From positions 62,001 through 126,000 of the forward strand of contig NZ_VIRM01000011.1 in assembly GCF_006874475.1 (NCBI RefSeq): 64,000 nucleotides of DNA, written 5' to 3'. The notes beneath the pieces were generated by a model. It was not told the origin of the DNA. It did not search any database and saw only the letters and a program-made list of their open reading frames with translations. Shown piece by piece: positions 54,241-62,846 of this stretch (its first letter is position 1; the number at the start of each line of letters is the position of its first letter). Source of the stretch: Microbispora hainanensis (GTDB lineage: Bacteria; Actinomycetota; Actinomycetes; Streptosporangiales; Streptosporangiaceae). The translations under genes and the position numbers were made by a program.

Positions 54241-54695
54241 CGCTCCTCCTGCGTCCTTGTCGCCTGGGGCCGATAACCGAAACTAGGAAGAGCGCGTTAC
54301 GCACTTTGACCATGGGTGACCGTGCGGCCGTTACATGTGCCGCACCCGCGAAACATGCAATCCACAGGCATAACGGACGCAACATCGGGTTAACACAAGC
54401 CCCCCTCTCATCGGGCCCGCGTTTCAGCCGCATGACCTTCGCCCCACTCGCCGCCATTACGCATGGTCAGCACGGTGACCCGTACGCAGGGTATTTCGGG
54501 AAATTCCCGCGATCGCGGTCGTGCCATTCCGTGACCGGACTACGGCGTTTTCCGCCGCGGCATGGCACGGACATTTCGGTTGACATGTGACCGGTTTTCG
54601 CTCGCAGGAATATCCGCGGCGGGGAAAGGGGATATCGATGCCGCCTCCCGCCGTACGAGGGCCCCCCGAGGGCCCCGCGCACTCGGGGAGGACGG
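54241..54695. other. Divergent regulatory region, narK and amidase
   Basis: 455 bp between the start of narK (minus) and the Tat-amidase (plus). It is clearly less G+C-rich than the rest and must hold both promoters. GTTAC (54296, 54330) and GAAAC (54279, 54350) pentamers occur, like GlnR half-sites, but not with the usual spacing. No gene frame looks real. Confidence 0.45.
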
Positions 54696-55523
54696 ATGTC
54701 TGCGGTCTCGCGCCGCGCATTTCTTTCGACGGGGCTCCTCTGGTCGGCGTGCCTGCCGGCGGCGATGCTGACCGCGCAAAGCGGGCTCGTCGCGGCGGCC
54801 ACGCCCGTCTGGGCCGGGGGCCGCCCGCGCCCGCCGCGCGTGTACACCCGGTCGGACTGGAAGGCCGATCCGCCCAGGAGCAAGGCCGAGGTGCTCGACC
54901 GCGCGCCCGACCGGCTCGTCGTCCACCACACGGCGACGGCGAACACGGACGCGACCGACCTCGACGCGGCCTTCCGGCTGTCCCGGACGATCCAGCGCTA
55001 CCACATGAAGCACAACGGCTGGGAGGACATCGGCGAGCAGTTCACCGTCAGCCGGGGCGGACACATCATGGAGGGCCGCAACCGCTCACTGCCGGCCGTC
55101 GAGGCGGGCAAGCACGTGATGGGCGCGCAGGCGGCCGACCACAACGACCACACGCTGGGCGTCGAGACCGAGGGGACCTACACCTCCACCCTGCCTCCGG
55201 TCCGCCAGCTGTCCGCGCTCACCGCGCTGCTGGCCTGGCTGTGCGACGTCTACGAGCTCGACCCGCACGAGGCCATCATCGGCCACCGCGACCTCAACCG
55301 GACCGCCTGCCCGGGCGACCGCCTCTACGCGTACCTGCCGCGGCTGCGGGACGACGTCGCCCGCCGTCTCGGCGGTCGCGGGTCCGGACGGGACGAGCCC
55401 CCGCCGCCGCGGCTCGCGCTGCCGGACGACGCCTACGAGGGGGTCGCGCTCGTCGGCGACCTGCCGTACGAGCACGGTCCCGCTCTGGGTCCGCACGATC
55501 TCACGAGGCGTGACCGCGCCTGA
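54696..55523 (+). CDS. Tat-exported N-acetylmuramoyl-L-alanine amidase (PGRP/amidase_2)
   Basis: The protein has 275 aa. The N-terminus SRRAFLS is a textbook twin-arginine export motif, followed by a hydrophobic stretch and an Ala-rich cleavage region. The amidase domain (about 48-220) begins YTRSDWKADPP and has zinc ligands in RLVVHHTATAN (His77/78) and IIGHRDLNRTACPGD. It should cut between muramic acid and the stem peptide of peptidoglycan. The start ATG at 54696 has GGGAGGA in front. It stands at the head of the envelope gene block. Confidence 0.9.
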   Translation: MSAVSRRAFLSTGLLWSACLPAAMLTAQSGLVAAATPVWAGGRPRPPRVYTRSDWKADPPRSKAEVLDRAPDRLVVHHTATANTDATDLDAAFRLSRTIQRYHMKHNGWEDIGEQFTVSRGGHIMEGRNRSLPAVEAGKHVMGAQAADHNDHTLGVETEGTYTSTLPPVRQLSALTALLAWLCDVYELDPHEAIIGHRDLNRTACPGDRLYAYLPRLRDDVARRLGGRGSGRDEPPPPRLALPDDAYEGVALVGDLPYEHGPALGPHDLTRRDRA

Positions 55524-55841
55524 CGCCACGGAAGCGGCCGCCCGCCCGCGCGCGGGCGGCCGGGATGGGCGCGAACGACACCGGCGATACCGGCGGAAAC
55601 GGAAACGGGCGGCCCCCGCAGGGACCGCCCGTGACCGTCGTACAGGAGCGAAGACGCTCCGCGCGCCCGGCTTCTGCCTGTGCGCGGCGGCGCGCTCGGG
55701 GCCGGCGTGGGCCGGCGTGGGCCGGCGTACCGCTCCGGGTACGGCCGGCGTCCGGGGAGGGCCGCCATCGCCGTGGTCTCCCACTCGGCACGGAAACGGC
55801 CCGCCCCGCATGCTCCCCACGCCGGCCACACCGGCGCCGGT
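55524..55841. other. Intergenic region with strong terminator
   Basis: 318 bp between the amidase stop and the convergent stop of the LPFTG gene. An 11-bp perfect hairpin (55535-55545 with 55552-55562, 6-base loop) ends the amidase transcript. The rest has repeated GGCGTGGGCC units around 55696-55726 and no gene. Confidence 0.5.
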
Positions 55842-57881
55842 CTACTCCGTGACCCTGCGGCGCCGCCACGGCAGCAGGGCGAGAGCGAACGCCAGCAGGC
55901 CCGCGCCCGCCGCGCCCACTCCCGCAGGGGCTCCGGTGAACGGCAACCCCGGGCCGCCGGGGCCGGGGGCGGCGGGACCCGCGGGGGCGCCGCCCATCAT
56001 CGGCGGAGCCTGCTCCTCCCAGGAGACGTCCTCGGGCTCGTCCTCGTACTCCTCTTCGACGCTCTCCTCGGGCTCCGCCTCGAACTCCTCCCCGGGCTCC
56101 TCGAAGTACGCCTCATCCGGCATCTCCTCAGGCGTGATCGGCCCCGTGGGAGAGGCGTCGGCCTGCTGCATGGCGTTCTGCACGGGAAGGGCCCCGCCGT
56201 TGCCACCCCCGCCGGTCGGCGCCACGACGGGCTGGGCCTGAGCTCCGTTGTCGTTCTGGGTGTCGTTGTTGGTGTAGGTCTGGGGCCAGTTGCTCCATGA
56301 CCAGTTCCTCGGCTGGGACCAGTTGTTGTTGTTGTTGCAGTTGCCGTTCGGGCAGTTGTCGTTCTCCACCACTTCCGGCTCCGCGACCTGTCGCGTCACG
56401 GCTACCGGCTCGGTCGCCGCGACGGGCTCGGTCTCCACGACCGGCTCGGTCTCCACGACGGGCTCGGTGTCGGATCGCCGCACGCCGTCCTCGACCGCGT
56501 CGTCGTCCGCGACCACCCTGTCCTCGGCGTCCGCGGCGTCCGCGGCGTCCTCGCCGTCCTCGCCGTCCTCGAACCATGCGCCGTCCTCGAACGTGCCGTC
56601 CGAGCGCAGGCCGTCGTTGCCCACCGGGCCGTACTCACCCGCCAGTGCCAGTGTGTCGGCGGTCGCGGGCTCCTGAGCGGCCGCCACGACCGGGGCCGCC
56701 TTAGCGTCCGTCACGACGTCCGCCGCATTCTGGGCGTCCGCGGCGGCAGGCTCCGCCGCCGTAACCGGCGTTGTCTCCTTGGCCGGCTCCGCGGCCGTGA
56801 TCGGCGTTGCCTCCTTGACGGGCTCCACCTCGGTGGCCGGCGTCGCCTCCTTGACAGGCTCCACCTCGGTGGCCGGCGCTGCCTCCTTCACCGGCTCCGC
56901 GTCCGCGATCGGCGTCGCCTCCTTGACGGGCTCCACCTCGGTGGCCGGCGCTGCCTCCTTCACCGGCTCCACCTCAGTGGCCTCCGGGCCCTTCGCATCC
57001 GCCGCCGCCTGATCGTCGCAGACGCACTCGGCGTCCGCCGCGACAGGAACCACATCCGCGACCGCGTCGGACCGCGCGTCCGCCGCGACCGGCACCGCCG
57101 CCTTAACGGGCTCCACCTCGGTGGCCGGCGCTGCCTCCTTCACCGGCTCCACGTCCGCGATCGGCGCTGCCTCCTTCACCGGCTCCACGTCCGCGATCGG
57201 CGTTGCCTCCTTGACGGGCTCCGCCTCCTTGACTGGCTCCACCTCGGTGGCCGGCGCTGCCTCCTTGACCGGCTCCAGCTCAGTGGCCTCCGGGCCCTTC
57301 GCATCCGCCGGCACCGAATCGTCACAGACGCACTCGGCGTCCGCCGCGACCGGCTCCGCCGCCTTAACGGGCTCCACCTCGGTGGCCGGCGCTGCCTCCT
57401 TCACCGGCTCCAGGTCCGCGATCGGCGTCGCCTCCTTGACGGGCTCCGCCTCCTTCACCGGCTCCACCTCGGCGGGCGGCGCTGCCTCCTTCACCGGCTC
57501 CACCTCAGTGGCCTCCGGGCCCTTCGCATCCGCCGGCACCGAATCGTCACAGACGCACTCGGCGTCCGCCGCGACCGGCACCGCGTCCGTGGCCGCCTCG
57601 CCCTCAGCGGACGCGGCCATAGCCATGGGCTCGACGTCAGCCGGGTCTTGCGTGTTCGGATTCGTCGTGGCGGGTTCCCTCACGCCCACGGTCGCGGCGC
57701 CCGAGGTTCCGTTCTCCGCTCCCCCAAGGGTGTCAAGCGGGGGCGAGTACTGCTCCGGCTGAGTAGCGGACGTCTGCTCGGGTGCATGGGCCTGCGCACT
57801 GGCGATGGCCTGGGTGCCGAGTGTCAGGCCGCCCGCGACCGTCACCGCCAGAAGAACAGGTACAGTATTTTTTCGCGCCAC
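55842..57881 (-). CDS. Cell-wall-anchored LPFTG surface protein with Pro-Val-Lys repeats
   Basis: The protein has 679 aa. The signal peptide is KNTVPVLLAVTVAGGLTLGT then QAIASAQA. A long region of 16 PVK(E/A) units (type EVEPVKEAAPAT) carries three copies of the block AECVCDD followed by (A)DAKGPEAT. Next come an Asp/Glu-rich part, an Asn-rich stretch with NCPNGNC, a Glu-rich part, and the sorting signal GLPFTG with hydrophobic helix and RRRR tail. LPFTG is an LPXTG-type signal, so sortase links it to peptidoglycan. The GTG at 57881 has GGGAG in front. The divergent sortase gene is the likely enzyme. The repeats are extended and charged, as in stalk-like surface proteins; the three CVC pairs are odd for such a protein. 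Confidence 0.87.
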   Translation of the reverse strand: MARKNTVPVLLAVTVAGGLTLGTQAIASAQAHAPEQTSATQPEQYSPPLDTLGGAENGTSGAATVGVREPATTNPNTQDPADVEPMAMAASAEGEAATDAVPVAADAECVCDDSVPADAKGPEATEVEPVKEAAPPAEVEPVKEAEPVKEATPIADLEPVKEAAPATEVEPVKAAEPVAADAECVCDDSVPADAKGPEATELEPVKEAAPATEVEPVKEAEPVKEATPIADVEPVKEAAPIADVEPVKEAAPATEVEPVKAAVPVAADARSDAVADVVPVAADAECVCDDQAAADAKGPEATEVEPVKEAAPATEVEPVKEATPIADAEPVKEAAPATEVEPVKEATPATEVEPVKEATPITAAEPAKETTPVTAAEPAAADAQNAADVVTDAKAAPVVAAAQEPATADTLALAGEYGPVGNDGLRSDGTFEDGAWFEDGEDGEDAADAADAEDRVVADDDAVEDGVRRSDTEPVVETEPVVETEPVAATEPVAVTRQVAEPEVVENDNCPNGNCNNNNNWSQPRNWSWSNWPQTYTNNDTQNDNGAQAQPVVAPTGGGGNGGALPVQNAMQQADASPTGPITPEEMPDEAYFEEPGEEFEAEPEESVEEEYEDEPEDVSWEEQAPPMMGGAPAGPAAPGPGGPGLPFTGAPAGVGAAGAGLLAFALALLPWRRRRVTE
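56760..57600 (-). repeat. Long imperfect repeat array encoding EPVKEA units and three CVCDD blocks
   Basis: At DNA level 30-36 bp units of the type ggctccacctcggtggccgg (plus strand) recur many times. The CVCDD-coding block appears at about 57013, 57323 and 57546. Units differ by single substitutions, so the array is old but still similar along its length. Confidence 0.88.
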
Positions 57882-58142
57882 TTTGGACTCCCGATAACGG
57901 TCGCTCAATTGATAGAGCATTTGCCCGGATTGCCAGCGACATTTCGCTGCTCGACTGTTGTATGCGCCCCTCACAGGGCCGCCTCATTCCGGCGCACGGT
58001 GCTTACCGAAGGATCGTCCAGGTTTTCGCTTCGTTGACCACGACCGCACCGCTGCGGATCGCCGGAGCGGCCTGCCAAAAAAATTCGCCAACGGCCCTCA
58101 TATGGCCGCGGCCCGCGCTCGACAGGCGGCGATACTCGGTCC

Positions 58143-58793
58143 GTGCGCGAAGAGAACGAGGGGGCCGTGCGGACGGTCGTACGGGTCGTCGGCGAGCTGT
58201 GCCTGCCCGCGGGGCTGGTCCTGCTGCTGTTCTACGCGTACCTGCTCTGGGGCACCGGCGCGGAGACCGATCGGGAGCAGCGCGTGCTCCAGCAGCGGCT
58301 CGGCGACGTCTTCGCCAGGCACGGCGAGCACGCGGGGCCCGGTCCGGTGAAGCTCGGCGACGCCCTGGCGCTGCTGCGCATCCCCCGGCTGGGCGCCGGA
58401 TACCGGTACGCGGTGGTCGAGGGCGTCGGGCCTGCGGAGCTGCGCAAGGGCCCCGGCCACTTCCCCGGCACGGCCCTGCCCGGTCAGGTGGGCAACTTCG
58501 TGCTCTCGGGCCACCGCACCACCTACGCCGCGCCGTTCAATCGTCTTGACGAGCTGCGGCGCGGCGACGACATCGTGGTGGACGCGCGGGACGCCCGCTA
58601 CACCTACGAGGTGACGCGCAAGAAGATCGTGGACCCAGGCGAGGTCGACGTCGTCGATCCCGTCCCCGGCCATCCCGGGAAGCGGCCCACGACCGCGCTC
58701 ATGACCATGACCACCTGTCATCCCGAGTTCTCCGCGGCGCAGCGCCTGGTCGTCCAGGGCGTGCTCGTCCGCCGCGAGGAACGCCAGGACTGA
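58143..58793 (+). CDS. Class E sortase
   Basis: The protein has 216 aa. An N-terminal membrane helix lies at about 18-36. The catalytic set is complete: His124 (NFVLSGHRTTY), Cys192 in MTMTTCHPEF (TLxTC-type motif) and Arg201 in AAQRLVV. Class E sortases of actinomycetes attach surface proteins with LPXTG- or LAXTG-like signals to peptidoglycan. The only sorting-signal gene in the window is the divergent LPFTG protein 261 bp away, the probable substrate. The GTG start at 58143 is the best fit; a GTG a few codons on is possible. Confidence 0.93.
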   Translation: MREENEGAVRTVVRVVGELCLPAGLVLLLFYAYLLWGTGAETDREQRVLQQRLGDVFARHGEHAGPGPVKLGDALALLRIPRLGAGYRYAVVEGVGPAELRKGPGHFPGTALPGQVGNFVLSGHRTTYAAPFNRLDELRRGDDIVVDARDARYTYEVTRKKIVDPGEVDVVDPVPGHPGKRPTTALMTMTTCHPEFSAAQRLVVQGVLVRREERQD

Positions 58794-58809
58794 CCGAGGG
58801 AGATCCGGC

Positions 58810-58950
58810 GTGTACAGGTTCCTCTGGCGGCGGCTGCCCGGCGGCACCGCGCTCCGGCTGGCCGTGGTGCTGCTGCTGACCGGCGCGGCCGTGGCCGCGC
58901 TGTGGTACGTCGTGTTCCCCTGGCTGGCGCCGCGGGTGCCGATCGGTTAA
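58810..58950 (+). CDS. 46-aa membrane protein after the sortase
   Basis: This short gene (start GTG 58810, stop TAA 58948-58950) encodes YRFLWRRLPGGTALRLAVVL and, after one transmembrane helix, LWYVVFPWLAPRVPIG. GAGGGAGA stands eight bases before the start. The same layout (YRF-x-WRRLPG then helix then VFPWLxPxxP) is known from many actinobacteria next to class E sortases, so it is a real gene. One helix and a basic N-terminus suggest a membrane partner; the role is unknown. Confidence 0.8.
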   Translation: MYRFLWRRLPGGTALRLAVVLLLTGAAVAALWYVVFPWLAPRVPIG

Positions 58951-59121
58951 CGACGCCGCCCATATGACGAAAGCAGCGGAAAACTGGCCTGTCCCCCGCC
59001 GCACCCGTCCGGCGTACGTATGCGGGTGCCCCACCCGAGTCCGCACCGGTCACCGGCGCGCCGCGCCGCCGGTCCTTCCGGTGTGCCTCGTGGTGGTCAT
59101 CCCCCCGCTGAGGAGAACCCT

Positions 59122-59754
59122 ATGCGCATGTCCCCGATGCGGACGTCACGGTTCCTCCGGACCCGCGTGGCCCTGCTCACGGGAACGGCCGTGCTGCTCA
59201 CGGTGTCACCGGCCCGGGCGGCCGAGCCGGCCGGCGCCACGACGGCGAGCACGGCGGCGAGCACGGCGGCGGGCACGGCGGTGCGCGTGCTGCGGTATGA
59301 CGCGAGCCGCGCCGCCGAGTTCCGCACGGTGATGGACCAGGCCGCGCAGGTGTGGAACGCCACCGTCGCCGAGGTCCGCCTGGTCGCGGGCACGCCCGCC
59401 GACTTCGTGGTGCGTGCCGACGACGGCTGGCCGCGCACGAGCGTCACCAGGCTGGGCCGGGGCACCATCTGGATGGGCAGGGAGGCGACCGCCGAGGGCT
59501 ACTATCCCCTGCGCATCGCCACCCATGAGATCGGCCACGTCCTCGGCCTGCCCGACCGGCGCACCGGCCTGTGCACCGACCTGATGTCCGGTCACAGCGC
59601 CCCGGTGAGCTGCACCAACGCCACCCCGAGCGCCGCGGAGCGCCGCGCGGTCGACGCGAACTTCGCCGGCTCCTCCCTCCGCGCCGGGGAGCCCACCGGC
59701 CGGCTCTTCGTCGACCGTCCGGACGCCGCCCGCGACCCGGTTCCCGCGCCGTAG
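59122..59754 (+). CDS. Snapalysin-like secreted metalloprotease (M7)
   Basis: The protein has 210 aa. The ATG at 59122 is preceded by GAGGAGAA; a signal peptide ends in SPARA (cleavage after residue 33). The zinc site is HEIGHVLGLPD (His135, His139, Asp145), the compact HExxHxxGxxD motif of snapalysin, the small neutral protease of streptomycetes. Two Cys pairs (GLCTD and VSCTN) likely form a disulfide. A short Ala/Thr repeat follows the signal (TTASTAASTAAGTA). No pro-region of note is visible. Confidence 0.9.
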   Translation: MRMSPMRTSRFLRTRVALLTGTAVLLTVSPARAAEPAGATTASTAASTAAGTAVRVLRYDASRAAEFRTVMDQAAQVWNATVAEVRLVAGTPADFVVRADDGWPRTSVTRLGRGTIWMGREATAEGYYPLRIATHEIGHVLGLPDRRTGLCTDLMSGHSAPVSCTNATPSAAERRAVDANFAGSSLRAGEPTGRLFVDRPDAARDPVPAP

Positions 59755-59890
59755 GAGTGCCCGGCGCACTCACCGTCCCCGGGTCCGGCCGTCGTGGCCA
59801 CGGTCCAGGGACGGCGCGTGCCGCACGGGGCGAGAGTCGCCTGCGCCGTCAGGGCGAGGATCAGAGGCGAGAGTCGATCAGGGGGCGGCA

Positions 59891-59958
59891 CGGTTCAGAG
59901 GGCAACGCGGTTCAGACGGCGACGCGGTTCAGACGGCGGCGCGGTTCAGACGGCGACG
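59891..59958. repeat. Four 17-bp tandem repeats at the mshC stop codon
   Basis: The unit cggttcagacggcgacg occurs four times (59891, 59908, 59925, 59942). The last copy holds the mshC stop codon (plus-strand tca at 59946-59948) and its last codons. The other three repeat that end beyond the gene. Confidence 0.85.
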
Positions 59959-61157
59959 CCGAGGAGCGCGTCGGCGACGTCGCGCACCAGCGCCGGAGAC
60001 GAGGCGTCGTCGCCCTCCTCCGCCGCCCAGGCGTCGATAGCCGCGAGCGCGCCGGGGGCGTCGAGATCGTCGGCGAGGCGCTCACGCACCGCCGACAGCA
60101 CCGGGCCTCCCGCGGGGCCCGCCGGGCGCGCCACCGCGGCCCGCCACCGTGCCAGCCTCTCCTCGGCCGTGGCGAGCTGGTCCGGCGTCCACTCCCAGTC
60201 CGTACGGTAGTGGTGCGCCAGCAGGGCCAGCCGGATGGCCATGGGGTCGGCGGTCTGCCGCAGCCTGGAGACGAACACGAGGTTGCCCCTGGACTTCGAC
60301 ATCTTCTCGCCGTCCAGGCCGACCATGCCCGCGTGGACGTACGCCCGCGCGAACGGCCACTCGCCGGTGGCCACGTGGCCCTCACAGGCGCCCATCTCGT
60401 GGTGGGGGAAGATCAGGTCCGAGCCGCCGCCGGCGACGTCGAAGCCGCTGCCCAGGTTGCGCAGGGCGATGGCGGTGCACTCGATGTGCCAGCCGGGCCT
60501 GCCGCGGCCGAGCGGCGACTCCCAGGACGGCTCTCCCGGGCGTTCCGCCCGCCACAGCAGCCAGTCGAGCGGGTGGCGCTTGCCCTCCCTGCCGGGGTCG
60601 CCCCCGCGCTCGCCGAACAGCTCGAGCATGGTCTCCTCTGAGTAGCCCGAGACCGCGCCGAACTTGGGCGCGGACGCGACCGAGAAGTAGACGTCCCCGT
60701 CGATCTCGTACGTGGCGCCTCGATCGGCCAGCCGGGTGATCAGCTCGGCGATCTCCCCCACGGTCTCGGTGACCCCGACGTACTCGCGGGGCGGCAGGAT
60801 GCGCAGCGCCTCCATGTCGGAGCGGAACAGCTCGATCTCGCGCTCACCGAGGGAACGCCAGTCGGTGCCGGTCGCCTCGGCCCGCTCCAGCAGGGGGTCG
60901 TCCACGTCAGTGGCGTTCTGGGTGTAGTGCACGTCGTGGCCGGCGTCCCGCCATACCCGGTTGACCAGGTCGAAGGCGAGGTAGGTGTTGGCGTGCCCCA
61001 GGTGGGTGGCGTCGTACGGCGTGATCCCGCAGACGTAGAGCCTGGCCTCGCCGGAGGGGGTAGTCTCCCGCACCTCCCGGGCGGCAGTGTCGTACAGACG
61101 GAGCATGAGGCCCGAACCGGGCAGCCTTGGGACATTCGGAGCAGACCACGATCGCAT
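59946..61157 (-). CDS. mshC: MshC, cysteine:glucosaminyl-inositol ligase (mycothiol synthesis)
   Basis: The protein has 403 aa. It joins Cys to GlcN-Ins with ATP, the third step to mycothiol, and derives from cysteinyl-tRNA synthetase. The zinc Cys43 is in [20 protein letters not shown], which also holds the HIGH-type motif. The KMSKS loop is intact in [11 protein letters not shown]. It lacks the anticodon-binding domain of CysRS, and its length fits MshC. The start ATG at 61157 has a TAGGCT element about eight bases upstream, as for metH, so the transcript may be leaderless. The 3' end carries a 17-bp repeat array. Confidence 0.95.
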   Translation of the reverse strand: MRSWSAPNVPRLPGSGLMLRLYDTAAREVRETTPSGEARLYVCGITPYDATHLGHANTYLAFDLVNRVWRDAGHDVHYTQNATDVDDPLLERAEATGTDWRSLGEREIELFRSDMEALRILPPREYVGVTETVGEIAELITRLADRGATYEIDGDVYFSVASAPKFGAVSGYSEETMLELFGERGGDPGREGKRHPLDWLLWRAERPGEPSWESPLGRGRPGWHIECTAIALRNLGSGFDVAGGGSDLIFPHHEMGACEGHVATGEWPFARAYVHAGMVGLDGEKMSKSRGNLVFVSRLRQTADPMAIRLALLAHHYRTDWEWTPDQLATAEERLARWRAAVARPAGPAGGPVLSAVRERLADDLDAPGALAAIDAWAAEEGDDASSPALVRDVADALLGVAV

Positions 61158-61167
61158 GGTGTGAAGC

Positions 61168-61947
61168 CTATCCGCGCCGCCGGCGGACCCGGTCAGCCGG
61201 TGCGCTCCACGACATGTCGACCTCGTGCCAGGTGGCGGGGTCGTCCGGCTGGGGGCAGAAGTCGTAGCGGAGCCCCTCCTCCGCCACGGCGACCAGCGTG
61301 ATCGAGAGGCTGGCGAAGATCCGCCCATCCGGCAGCCGCCGCCGCATGACCAGCGCGCGGGGATCGTCCCAGGGCACCCCCGCGCCCGAGGCGGGGTCGA
61401 GCCACTCCCCCCAGAACCGCCCGGTCGAGCCGCCCGTCATCCACCCGGGCCGGGCGACCCTGGCGAAGCGGGGCCGGAACCAGGCGGTGCGCGGCTCGCT
61501 CTCGCCCCGGTCCCAGCCGGTGTTCACGATCATGTGCACGCCCGCGGGCAGCTTCTCCTCGGTCAGGGACCTGCCGTCCCAGCTCCACAGGCGTACGCCG
61601 TCGAGCCCGCCGAGGACGAGATGAAAGGGGTCATACCAGGATAAATCGAGCGGCGGGAACTCTCCCGCGGCGGCGGCGAGCAGCGGCAGCTCGCCGCGCG
61701 AGTGACGCCTGCCATCCGCGGCCGCGACGCCGTCACCGTTGAGCAGCGCCGCCACGCGCCGCTTTTCGGGGTCGGCCGCCAGCCAGGTGCCGCCCGCCTG
61801 GAGGTCGCGGCCTCCGATCAGGCCGGGGTACGCGGGCCAGTGCCGGTCCGGCGACATCCACGGCCGCGTGACGAACTCGTCACGCACTCCCGCCAGGAGC
61901 ACCGGCGCGTCCGCCTCCGGCTCGACGCTCACGATGACCGTACACAA
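61168..61947 (-). CDS. NRDE/TANGO2-like protein
   Basis: The protein has 259 aa. Cys2 after the start Met ([13 protein letters not shown]) and the N-R-D-E-type motif position ([22 protein letters not shown]) place it in the NRDE family, related to TANGO2. Members look like Ntn-hydrolase folds with Cys2 as nucleophile; bacterial roles are unknown. It lies ten bp before mshC on the same strand. A near-constant neighbour of mshC is SCO1664-type, so this gene may be an insertion. Confidence 0.82.
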   Translation of the reverse strand: MCTVIVSVEPEADAPVLLAGVRDEFVTRPWMSPDRHWPAYPGLIGGRDLQAGGTWLAADPEKRRVAALLNGDGVAAADGRRHSRGELPLLAAAAGEFPPLDLSWYDPFHLVLGGLDGVRLWSWDGRSLTEEKLPAGVHMIVNTGWDRGESEPRTAWFRPRFARVARPGWMTGGSTGRFWGEWLDPASGAGVPWDDPRALVMRRRLPDGRIFASLSITLVAVAEEGLRYDFCPQPDDPATWHEVDMSWSAPADRVRRRRG

Positions 61948-62026
61948 TGCGTGTTCCCTCCAATATCGGTAGAGACCCCTGCAGAGTGCACAATTCGCAC
62001 GTTTTGCGCAAGCCTGGCTGCATTGA

Positions 62027-62788
62027 TCAAATCGGGGGCCACGGTATCGCCGGCCAGTCCTCGGACGGGTGCGGGTGGACCCCCGTGGCGAGCAGCCTCT
62101 TGACCCGCTCCCACGTGGCCTCCACCTCGGCCTGGGTCAGCAGCTCGCGCAGGCGCCGGCCGAGGCGCCCCCGCTCGATCTCGCGTTCCAGCCGCACCAG
62201 CACGTTGACCGCCTCGCGCGGGAGCGTCTTGCCGCGCCACTGCCACAGCACGGTGCGCAGCTTGTCCTCCACCGCGAAGCAGACCCCGTGGTCGACCCCG
62301 TACACGTGCCCGTCGGGCAGCGGAAGCAGATGGCCGCCCTTGCGGTCGGCGTTGTTCACCACGGCATCGAACACGGCCATGCGGCGCAGGGCGGGGTTGC
62401 GGCTGCGCATGAGGGCCATCAGGTCGGTCTCGGGGTCGGCGTCGATCCACAGCTGCACCATCCCCGGGCCGAAGGGACCGTCCCGATAGACGGTCGGCGG
62501 CACGATGCGCCATCCGGTGGCGGCGGCCACCTCGTAGGCGGCCACCTCACGGGCCGCCAGCGTGCCGTCGGGGAAGTCCCACAGGGGACGCTCCCCGCGC
62601 ACCGGCTTGTACACGCACGCCGCCGCGTGCTCGCCGTTCCTGATGGAGCAGTAGAGCGTCATGTTCGTGGCCTCGACGAGTCGTCCCGCCACTTCTAAGG
62701 TGCCCTCCCGCAGCAGGCTCATCGCCGCCGCGTCGTCCAGCCCCGGCCCGTCCACGTCGCTGATGCTCGCCTCGCCCTCGGCCGTCAT
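62027..62788 (-). CDS. SCO1664-family conserved protein
   Basis: The protein has 253 aa. It is the actinobacterial family I know as SCO1664. Features are CSIRNGEHAAACVYKPVRGE, RPLWDFPDGTLAAREVAAYE and AVFDAVVNNADRKGGHLL. The V-N-N-A-D-R-K-G-x-H motif resembles the catalytic loop of phosphatidylinositol 3-/4-kinase-like (HipA-like) phosphotransferases. Together with the Lys in VYKPVRG it suggests an atypical kinase fold. The ATG at 62788 fits GCGAGGA in front. Neighbours DUF3090 and histidine phosphatase are usual partners in this lineage. Confidence 0.9.
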   Translation of the reverse strand: MTAEGEASISDVDGPGLDDAAAMSLLREGTLEVAGRLVEATNMTLYCSIRNGEHAAACVYKPVRGERPLWDFPDGTLAAREVAAYEVAAATGWRIVPPTVYRDGPFGPGMVQLWIDADPETDLMALMRSRNPALRRMAVFDAVVNNADRKGGHLLPLPDGHVYGVDHGVCFAVEDKLRTVLWQWRGKTLPREAVNVLVRLEREIERGRLGRRLRELLTQAEVEATWERVKRLLATGVHPHPSEDWPAIPWPPI

Positions 62789-62846
62789 CCGGTTCCTCGC
62801 CCGCGCGGCGCGAGGCCGCCCTTCCACCCGTTCACCGCCGCACCTC

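Noticed and set aside
54241-54360. GlnR boxes before narK
   Set aside because: GTTAC and GAAAC pentamers occur, but none shows the 11-bp a-site/b-site spacing of known GlnR boxes, so I report only a regulatory region.
55565-56704. Several plus-strand frames opposite the LPFTG gene
   Set aside because: They are Arg/Pro/Ser-rich shadows of the repeat-containing gene and lack ribosome sites.
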